Below, in pieces: positions 1-5,088 of a DNA stretch of 5,088 bases. Source of the stretch: DATBIO01 sp036556965 (GTDB lineage Bacteria; Acidobacteriota; Vicinamibacteria; Fen-336); contig DATBIO010000197.1 of NCBI GenBank assembly GCA_036556965.1, positions 1 to 5,088 on the forward strand. Reading direction: 5' to 3'. The notes under the pieces are model-generated. The model was not told where the DNA came from, did no database searches, and worked only from the letters and a program-made list of their open reading frames with translations. Position 1 is the first letter of the stretch. Every line of letters starts with the position of its first letter. The position numbers were made by a program, and so were the translations under genes.

Positions 1-2506
1 CAAGAAGACGGGCACGGGCACCACCGTGGACCGCGAGGAGCTCAGCCGCATCCCGAACTCGCGCGACCCCTGGGCCGCCCTGCGCACCGTCCCCGGCGTG
101 CAGCTCGACCGCGTCAACCAGTCCGGCTCCGAGAGCGGCCAGCAGTCCGGCTACATCGGCAAGGGCTCGGTGCAGACCGATTCCATGTGGGTCCTCGACG
201 GCGTGGTCATCACCGACCCCGCGGCGGTGGGCGCCTCGCCCACCTACTTCGACTTCGACGCCTTCGACGAGATCGCGGTGACCACGGGCGGCTCCGACGT
301 GCGCGTGGCCACGGGAGGCGTCGGCATCAACCTCGTCACCAAGCGCGGCACCAACCGCTTCCGCGGCAACGTGGGCGGCTTCCTCACCCACGACGACTTC
401 CAGGCCTCCAACGTGCCCGACGAGCTCGCCAGCGACCCGCGGCTGCAGGGCAACGACAAGGCCGACCACGTGGACCAGCTCACGGACTACGGGGCCGACC
501 TCGGCGGGCCCATCATCAAGGACAAGCTGTGGTTCTGGGGCTCCTACGGGAAGCAGGACCTGCGCATCGTCCGCTTCAACCAGGTCAAGGACAAGACCAT
601 CCTCAAGGACTACAGCGCCAAGCTGAACTTCCAGGCCGCGCCCAACAACATGTTCTCCGCCTTCTGGTTCCTGGGCGCCAAGGAGAAGTTCGGCCGTCCC
701 AACTCGCCCTTCGCGGGCCTCTCGGAGAGCCCGGAGCACGCCCGCACCCAGGGCGGCGCCTACCCCAACGACAACTTCAAGGGCCTCTGGAAGTTCGAGG
801 ACAACCACGTCTTCGGCCCCAGCTTCATGATGAACCTGAAGTACTCGTACTACGGCAGCGGGTTCTTCCTGACCCCGTCCGGCGGCCGCGAGCTCAACGA
901 GTACGTGGACCGCGTGGCCGGCATCGTGACGGGCGCGGGGACCCACTACCAGTCCACGCGTCCCCAGCACACGGCCAACGCCGACTTCAACTACTTCCGC
1001 GGCAGCCACGAGTTCCGCTTCGGCTTCGCCTATCGCAAGGCGTCCGTGAAGAGCACCAGCTCCCCCAGCGGGAACCAGGTGCGCGCGCAGATCGACACCG
1101 CGCTCGGCCCCATCGCCAACATCCGGCGCGAGACCATCTCCGGGTACAAGGGCTCCTACACCAGCTTCTACCTGGCCGACACCTACACCCGTGACCGCCT
1201 GACCATCAACCTCGGCGCGCGCATGGACATCCAGAAGGCGGAGAACGAGGCCAGCACCGTCAGCGGCAACGCCACCTTCCCGGAGATCCTGCCCGACCTG
1301 AGCTACGACGGCTCCGGCGACACCATCGAGTGGACGGACATCTCGCCCCGCTTCGGCATCACCTACGCCCTCGACGAGAAGCGCAACACCCTGCTGCGCG
1401 GCTCCTTCGCCATGTTCACCAACCAGCTCCCCATGCCCGACGTGACCGCGGTCAACCCCGTGGGCGGCATCGGCTCCGCCATCTACGGCTGGAACGACGT
1501 CAACGCCGACCGCGTCGTGCAGCCGGGCGAGGTGGACTTCGCGGGCGGGCTGCTCGCGCCCCCCGTGAACACCGAGCTGTCCACGGTGAACGACATCGAC
1601 GACGACTACAGCGCCCCGCGGGACATGGAGTTCATCGTCGGCGTCGATCACCAGCTCCCCGGCAACGTGGCCCTCAGCGCGTCCTACACCTACCGCAAGG
1701 CCACGCGGGCGCCCTACGCTCCTTTCATCGGCGTCAACGGGACGGACTGGGTGGAGTGCGCGCCCACCAGCGCGCGCGGCTTCACCACGCAGACCTGCTT
1801 CGACCTCGGCCCCGAGAACGCCGCCGCCCTGGAAGCCAACAACTTCGGCAGCATCGCGACGAATCGGCCCGACTACTCCCGCCGCTACCAGGGCATCGAG
1901 CTGACCGTGCTCAAGCGCCTGGCCGACAGGTGGAGCGGCCGCGTCTCCTTCGGCTACAACGACTGGACCGAGCACTTCGACGGCACCGCCGGCATCCAGG
2001 ACCCCAACGCGTCCATCTACGACACCTACGGCCTATCCACCTGGGGCTCGCACATCCTGACCGACGCCAAGGTCGACGGCGGCCAGATCGGCGTCTTCAG
2101 CACCGGCTCGGGCACCCTGTACTGGGTGGGCGGCAAGTGGCAGTTCTCCGCCAACGCGCTCTACCAGCTCCCCGCCGGCTTCGAGATCGCGGGCAACCTC
2201 TACGGCCGCCAGGGCTACCTGCGGCCGGTCAACATCACCCTGGACACCTTCCTCGGCGACACCGTGCTGGGCACGCCCACCACGGACAGCCAGAGGCTGC
2301 CCAACGTGTGGAACCTCGACCTGCGCCTGGCCAAGAACTTCAACTTCGGCAACGCGCGCCTGGGCCTGACCGCCGACGTCTTCAACGTGTTCAACTCCAA
2401 CACCACGCTGCGGCAGGTGGACGCCGCGGACTCCTCGGCCTTCAACCGGATCGACCAGATCATGAACCCGCTCATCGCGCGGTTCGGCGTCAGGCTGAGC
2501 TTCTAG
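1..2506 (+). CDS. TonB-dependent outer-membrane receptor, Oar-like (5' end outside window)
   Basis: The reading frame is open from position 2 and ends at TAG 2504-2506, giving 834 visible residues. The GTG at 26 is an internal valine, because the frame continues upstream with plug-like sequence. The plug spans about nt 2-355: it has an LRTVPGVQ segment, then WVLDGVVITDP (nt 188-220), then the FDEIAVTTGG and GINLVTKRGTNRFRG segments typical of Oar-type receptors. The barrel follows, with the family segment DLGGPIIKDKLWFWGSYGK (about nt 500-555) and many alternating aromatic strands. It ends RFGVRLSF, with the C-terminal Phe expected for outer-membrane barrel assembly. The missing N-terminus would normally carry a signal peptide, often a carboxypeptidase-regulatory-like domain, and the TonB box. 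Known family role: TonB-driven uptake or surface binding; the ligand cannot be inferred. Two visible oddities, both in probable extracellular loops, are an EF-hand-like loop (nt 1496-1531) and the only two cysteines seen in the visible protein (codons 1757-1759 and 1796-1798). Transcription probably ends at the hairpin just downstream. Confidence 0.93.
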   Translation, partial: KKTGTGTTVDREELSRIPNSRDPWAALRTVPGVQLDRVNQSGSESGQQSGYIGKGSVQTDSMWVLDGVVITDPAAVGASPTYFDFDAFDEIAVTTGGSDVRVATGGVGINLVTKRGTNRFRGNVGGFLTHDDFQASNVPDELASDPRLQGNDKADHVDQLTDYGADLGGPIIKDKLWFWGSYGKQDLRIVRFNQVKDKTILKDYSAKLNFQAAPNNMFSAFWFLGAKEKFGRPNSPFAGLSESPEHARTQGGAYPNDNFKGLWKFEDNHVFGPSFMMNLKYSYYGSGFFLTPSGGRELNEYVDRVAGIVTGAGTHYQSTRPQHTANADFNYFRGSHEFRFGFAYRKASVKSTSSPSGNQVRAQIDTALGPIANIRRETISGYKGSYTSFYLADTYTRDRLTINLGARMDIQKAENEASTVSGNATFPEILPDLSYDGSGDTIEWTDISPRFGITYALDEKRNTLLRGSFAMFTNQLPMPDVTAVNPVGGIGSAIYGWNDVNADRVVQPGEVDFAGGLLAPPVNTELSTVNDIDDDYSAPRDMEFIVGVDHQLPGNVALSASYTYRKATRAPYAPFIGVNGTDWVECAPTSARGFTTQTCFDLGPENAAALEANNFGSIATNRPDYSRRYQGIELTVLKRLADRWSGRVSFGYNDWTEHFDGTAGIQDPNASIYDTYGLSTWGSHILTDAKVDGGQIGVFSTGSGTLYWVGGKWQFSANALYQLPAGFEIAGNLYGRQGYLRPVNITLDTFLGDTVLGTPTTDSQRLPNVWNLDLRLAKNFNFGNARLGLTADVFNVFNSNTTLRQVDAADSSAFNRIDQIMNPLIARFGVRLSF

Positions 2507-2508
2507 TC

Positions 2509-2525
2509 GGCAACGTTTCGTTACC
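2509..2525. repeat. Small imperfect inverted repeat after the receptor stop codon
   Basis: GGCAACG-TTT-CGTTACC pairs over seven positions per arm with one C/A mismatch, around a 3-base centre. It begins two bases after the receptor stop and lies 8 bases before the terminator hairpin. It sits in the least GC-rich patch of the window. It could be a weak RNA hairpin protecting the receptor mRNA 3' end, an operator half-site pair for the downstream operon, or chance. Confidence 0.3.
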
Positions 2526-2533
2526 GTCGTGTC

Positions 2534-2572
2534 GGTGCGGCTCCGGGGTATCCTCGGAGCCGCACCCTTTTT
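2534..2572 (+). terminator. Rho-independent terminator of the receptor gene
   Basis: The arms GGTGCGGCTCCG (2534-2545) and CGGAGCCGCACC (2555-2566) are perfect reverse complements of 12 bases. The inner bases add one G-U and two G-C pairs (2546-2548 with 2552-2554), leaving a TAT triloop at 2549-2551. A single C and then five T (2568-2572) follow, which is the layout of an intrinsic terminator on the plus strand. It begins 28 bases after the receptor stop, so it most likely ends the receptor transcript. On the minus strand there is no T-tract after the hairpin, so it is not bidirectional. The T-tract ends only 10 bases before the next start codon, so it also lies where it could act as an attenuator for the downstream pair. 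Confidence 0.87.
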
Positions 2573-2578
2573 GGGGCA
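2573..2578 (+). promoter_or_regulatory. Weak Shine-Dalgarno of the hydrolase-TPR gene
   Basis: A GGGG run at 2573-2576 lies 6 bases before ATG 2583, directly after the terminator T-tract. It is a modest match to a Shine-Dalgarno core. It supports the ATG at 2583 over the in-frame GTG at 2529, which has no purine-rich site before it and would put the whole terminator hairpin inside the coding sequence. No convincing -35/-10 promoter was found in the gap. TATCCT (2549-2554) resembles a -10 box, but it lies in the hairpin loop region and has no recognisable -35 partner at normal spacing. Confidence 0.45.
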
Positions 2579-2582
2579 TCCA

Positions 2583-4667
2583 ATGCGCTGTGCGCTCCTC
2601 GCCCCCCCGCTCGCGGCCGCCCTGCTGGCCGCGGGCTGCGCGCGCGCGGCCCCGCGCGCGGAGGTGCCTGGACCCGTCGTCCTCGTCTCCATCGACACCC
2701 TGCGCGCCGACCGCCTGCCCGCCTACGGCTACGCCCACGGCGCCACCCCGCACGTCGACGCGCTGCGGCGCGACGCCGTCCTCCACGCCGCCGTCTTCTC
2801 GCACTGCCCGCTCACCCTGCCCTCCCACGCCAGCATGCTCACCGGCCTCCTGCCCGCGGCCCACGGCGTGCGCAACAACCTCGGCTACCGGCTGGACACC
2901 AGCCTCCACGCCACCCTCCCCGGCCTCCTGCGCGCGCGCGGCTACGCCACCGGAGCGGCCGTCTCCGCCTACGTCCTGCGCGGGGCCAGCGGCCTGCGCG
3001 AGCCCTTCGACTTCTACGACGAGCCCGCCGCGGGCGGGTCCTCGGCCCTGGGCGAGGCGCAGCGTGCGGGCGCGGAGACGGTGTCGCGGGCGCTGGGCTG
3101 GGTGGAGTCCGTGCGCGCGAGGCCGTTCTTCCTCTTCGTGCACCTCTACGAGCCCCACGCCCCCCACGAGGGCGGCTACGACGCCGAGGTGATGCGGGCC
3201 GACGCCGCCGTCGGCGAGCTGGTGGCCGGGCTCCGGCGCCTGGGCCTCTACGACGCCGCGCTCCTCGTCCTCACCTCCGACCACGGCGAGGGGCTGGGCG
3301 ACCACGGCGAGGACGAGCACGGCATCCTCCTGTACCGCGAGACGCTGCAGGTGCCGCTGCTGATCAAGCTGCCGCACGGGCAGCGCAAGGGCGAGACGCT
3401 GCGCCGGACGGCCGGCCTCGTGGACCTGCTGCCCACGGTCGGCGCGCGCCTGGGGCTGGCCCTGCCCGAGGCCGTGCGCGGCCGCGACCTCCTCCACGAC
3501 GGCGCGGCCAGCGCGGTGGCGGCCGAGACCTACTACCCCCGCATCCACCTGGGCTGGAGCGAGCTGCGCTCCCTGCGCGACGAGCGCTACTACTACGTGG
3601 CCGGGCCGCGCCCGGAGCTCTACGACTGGGCGCGCGACCCCGGGGAGACGACCGACGTGGCGGGCTCCGCGCCCGCGGTGGCGCGCGCCATGCAGGCCGC
3701 CCTCGACGCGCAGGCGGCGGGGTTCACCCCGCCCTCGCGGGCCACCGCGGAAGAGCGCGAGCGGCTCCAGGCCCTCGGGTACCTGGCCGGAGGCGTGGAG
3801 GCCCCCCCGGGCGGCGACCTGCCCAACCCGCGCGACCGCATCCACCTGCGCGCGCGCCTCAAGGAGGCCCTGGCCTTCACGCGCGAGGGCCGCGACGCGC
3901 GCGCGGTGGAGGCGCTGCGCGCCCTCCTGGCCGAGGACCCGCGGCTGTTCGACGCGCAGGTCGAGCTGGCGGCCGCCCTGGCCCGCCTGGGCCGCGTGGA
4001 CGAGGCCCTGGCCGCCTACGCCGCCGCCGCCCGCACCTCGCCCTCGATGGCGGGGAGCCTCGCCGTCTCCACCGCCCGCCTCCACCTCGAGCGGGGGGAC
4101 CCGGCGCGCGCGCGCGCCCACGCCGAGCAGGCGCTCGCGAGCGATCCCGGCCCCGCGCACGAGGTGCTGGCGCGCGCGGCCCTGGCCACGGGAGACCTTC
4201 CCCGCGCGGACAGCGAGGCGCGCGCGGCGGCGGCCGACCCCGCGCTGGCCCTGCCCGCGGCGGTGGTGCTGGCCGAGGTCCGCTCGCGGCGCGGGGACGC
4301 GGCGGGCGGCCTCGCCCTCCTGGACGAGGCGCGCGCGCGCCACGCCGGCGCGGCCGTGCCCAGCGTGCAGTTCGTGCGCGGCGACCTCCTCGCCCGCCTG
4401 GGCCGGCACGCGGAGGCGGAGGCCGCCTTCCGCGCGGAGATCGCCGCCTTCCCCGGCAACGCCAGGGCCTACGCCAGCCTGGCCATCGTGTCCGCGCTGC
4501 AGGGGCGGCCGCTGGCGGAGAGCCGCGCCCTGCTCGAGACCATGCAGCGGGCGCGGCCCGGCAACGAGACGGCGCTGCTGGCCGCGAAGACCCTGGATTT
4601 CATCGGCGACGCCCCCGGCGCCGCCGGATGGCGCCGGCGGGCCGGCGCCCTGGAGGGAGCACGATGA
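2583..4667 (+). CDS. Lipoprotein with sulfatase-like (alkaline phosphatase superfamily) hydrolase domain fused to C-terminal TPR repeats
   Basis: 694 residues from ATG 2583. Residues 1-19 form a short hydrophobic signal ending LLAAGC, so Cys19 is the likely lipidated residue, though Ala rather than Leu at -3 is less usual. The hydrolase domain covers about 30-400. It shows VVLVSIDTLRAD (Asp38 as metal ligand), the nucleophile segment PLTLPSHASMLTG (76-88), HLYEPHAP (His192), TSDHGEGLGDHGE (Asp233, His234), EHG (His246) and VPLLIKLP (Lys262). Aligned to the sulfatase signature C/S-x-P-S-R, Thr78 replaces Cys/Ser and His82 replaces Arg, so maturation to formylglycine is not expected. A Thr nucleophile is known in phosphodiesterase and phosphoethanolamine-transferase members of the superfamily. 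The linker ERERLQALGYLAGG (391-404) precedes about eight TPR-like units of roughly 34 residues (about 420-694), likely a protein-binding solenoid. The likely site is the periplasm, anchored to a membrane. The substrate is unknown; phosphoester or sulfoester hydrolysis, or phospho-group transfer, are all possible. The stop overlaps the next gene's start. Confidence 0.92.
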   Translation: MRCALLAPPLAAALLAAGCARAAPRAEVPGPVVLVSIDTLRADRLPAYGYAHGATPHVDALRRDAVLHAAVFSHCPLTLPSHASMLTGLLPAAHGVRNNLGYRLDTSLHATLPGLLRARGYATGAAVSAYVLRGASGLREPFDFYDEPAAGGSSALGEAQRAGAETVSRALGWVESVRARPFFLFVHLYEPHAPHEGGYDAEVMRADAAVGELVAGLRRLGLYDAALLVLTSDHGEGLGDHGEDEHGILLYRETLQVPLLIKLPHGQRKGETLRRTAGLVDLLPTVGARLGLALPEAVRGRDLLHDGAASAVAAETYYPRIHLGWSELRSLRDERYYYVAGPRPELYDWARDPGETTDVAGSAPAVARAMQAALDAQAAGFTPPSRATAEERERLQALGYLAGGVEAPPGGDLPNPRDRIHLRARLKEALAFTREGRDARAVEALRALLAEDPRLFDAQVELAAALARLGRVDEALAAYAAAARTSPSMAGSLAVSTARLHLERGDPARARAHAEQALASDPGPAHEVLARAALATGDLPRADSEARAAAADPALALPAAVVLAEVRSRRGDAAGGLALLDEARARHAGAAVPSVQFVRGDLLARLGRHAEAEAAFRAEIAAFPGNARAYASLAIVSALQGRPLAESRALLETMQRARPGNETALLAAKTLDFIGDAPGAAGWRRRAGALEGAR
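4103..4118. repeat. 16-bp alternating GC palindrome inside the TPR region
   Basis: The sequence is GG, then a run of CG dinucleotides, then CC: a perfect 16-base palindrome whose core is purine-pyrimidine alternating. It encodes part of DPARARAHAEQAL in the third TPR unit. A second, 14-base version lies at 4328-4341, where it encodes EARARHA. Both are most simply explained by Ala-Arg dipeptides written in GC-rich codons; an effect on DNA structure (Z-form or cruciform) is only a possibility. Confidence 0.5.
4652..4659 (+). promoter_or_regulatory. Shine-Dalgarno of the VWFA-related gene
   Basis: GGAGGGAG lies 4 bases before ATG 4664, inside the last codons of the hydrolase gene. It is the best ribosome-binding site in the window and fixes the start of the third gene. 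With the ATGA stop/start overlap at 4664-4667 it indicates translational coupling between the two genes. Confidence 0.75.
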
Positions 4668-5088
4668 GGCGGAGTGTGCTGTTGGTGGCGGTGCTGTCGG
4701 CGTCGCTCGGACAGGCCGCCCAGGAGCGCGCGCAGGCGCCGGTGTTCGACTCCACGATCACCGTGGTGAGCCTGCCCGTCTTCGTCACCGACGACGGGGG
4801 CAAGGCCGTGATGGGCCTGCGCGCCGAGGACTTCGAGGTGATGGACGAGGGCAAGACGGTGCCCGTGGTGGGCTTCCAGGCCTTCGACGCCCAGGCCGCC
4901 GCGGACGCCGAGGAGGAGGCGGCAGGCACCCTGCGCGACCTGCCCCCCGCCGCGCGCCGTCAGTTCCTTCTCCTCTTCGACCTGTCCTTCAGCACGCCGC
5001 AGGGCATCATGCGGGCGCGCGAGGCGGCCACGGACTTCGTCACCAGCCGCCTCGGCCCCTCCGACCTCGCGGGGGTGGCCACCGACTC
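4664..5088 (+). CDS. VWFA-related (TIGR03436-type) secreted protein, 3' end outside window
   Basis: 141 complete codons are visible, and the frame is still open at the window edge. Residues 1 to about 19 (MRRSVLLVAVLSASLGQAA) have basic residues, a hydrophobic core and small residues suitable for signal-peptidase cleavage. Residues 31-74 read TITVVSLPVFVTDDGGKAV, then GLRAEDFEVMDEGKTVPVVGF: the beta-rich segment that precedes the von Willebrand A fold in the Acidobacterial VWFA-related family. FLLLFDLSFS (101-110) is the first VWA strand with an intact DxSxS metal-ion-dependent adhesion motif (Asp106, Ser108, Ser110). The remaining motif residues (Thr and the second Asp) would lie past the edge. 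A full member usually continues for a further one to several hundred residues. The family is thought to mediate metal-dependent protein contacts outside the cytoplasm; a specific role is unknown. It is co-oriented with the hydrolase-TPR gene and overlaps it by 4 bases, so the two are almost certainly one operon. Confidence 0.92.
   Translation, partial: MRRSVLLVAVLSASLGQAAQERAQAPVFDSTITVVSLPVFVTDDGGKAVMGLRAEDFEVMDEGKTVPVVGFQAFDAQAAADAEEEAAGTLRDLPPAARRQFLLLFDLSFSTPQGIMRAREAATDFVTSRLGPSDLAGVATD

Noticed and set aside
26..28. GTG as the true start of the receptor
   Set aside because: The frame is open to the window's first bases, the sequence here is already mid-plug, and no signal peptide or ribosome-binding site is present.
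2529..2582. Upstream GTG start for the hydrolase gene, adding 18 residues
   Set aside because: It would place the terminator hairpin inside the coding sequence and put a non-hydrophobic stretch ahead of the lipoprotein signal. ATG 2583 gives a standard short signal with a Cys at residue 19.
2033..2698. 221-codon minus-strand open frame across the intergenic gap
   Set aside because: It has no domain signature, its composition matches an antisense shadow, and it crosses the receptor's C-terminal coding region.
1330..3192. 620-codon plus-strand open frame spanning the receptor end, terminator and hydrolase start
   Set aside because: Its translation is Arg/Pro/Ala-rich without domains, it crosses a strong terminator, and it overlaps two genes with clear family motifs in other frames.
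4328..4341. GC palindrome as a possible protein-binding or recombination site
   Set aside because: It is inside the TPR coding region and is explained by Ala-Arg codons in a very GC-rich genome; similar runs occur elsewhere in the same gene.
2490..4409. 639-codon open frame on the minus strand opposite the hydrolase gene
   Set aside because: It is low-complexity Ala/Arg/Gly/Val sequence with no recognisable domain, it runs opposite a gene with clear motifs, and it is expected from the scarcity of stop codons at this GC content.
4600..4929. 109-codon minus-strand open frame across the operon junction
   Set aside because: It is a Ser/Ala/Thr-rich shadow opposite the clear start, signal peptide and family domain of the VWFA-related gene.

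Overview
The window is very GC-rich: almost every third codon position is G or C, and GC looks to be about 70% by eye. It carries three plus-strand protein-coding genes from an envelope-related neighbourhood. The best guess for the host is a high-GC member of the Acidobacteriota. This rests on the family combination: a large Oar-like TonB-dependent receptor, a sulfatase-like/TPR fusion lipoprotein, and a protein with the N-terminal domain and DxSxS motif of the 'VWFA-related Acidobacterial domain' family (TIGR03436). The assignment is inferred from family membership; no rRNA or marker gene is present.

Layout. (1) Positions 1-2506: the 3' part of a TonB-dependent outer-membrane receptor. The plug domain and the complete beta-barrel, down to the terminal phenylalanine, are visible, while the start lies upstream of the window. 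(2) Positions 2507-2582: a 76-bp intergenic gap holding a strong intrinsic terminator (12 perfectly paired bases per arm, extendable to 15, then five T). A small imperfect inverted repeat precedes it. (3) Positions 2583-4667: a predicted lipoprotein with an alkaline-phosphatase/sulfatase-superfamily hydrolase domain and about eight C-terminal TPR repeats. Threonine replaces the usual formylglycine-forming Cys/Ser. (4) Position 4664 to the window end: the 5' part of a secreted VWFA-related protein. Its start codon overlaps the hydrolase stop codon (ATGA), and a good Shine-Dalgarno sequence lies in front of it.

The receptor is transcriptionally separated from the following pair by the terminator. 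The hydrolase-TPR lipoprotein and the VWFA protein form a tightly coupled unit, and both are predicted to be exported, so they probably act in the same envelope or periplasmic process. Substrates cannot be read from the sequence. No RNA genes, mobile elements, CRISPR arrays, attachment sites or minus-strand genes were found. The long open frames on the minus strand and in other plus frames are by-products of the extreme GC content. Nothing here amounts to a convincing new system. The points most worth checking are the nucleophile replacement in the hydrolase, and the terminator whose T-tract ends 10 bases before the next start codon.
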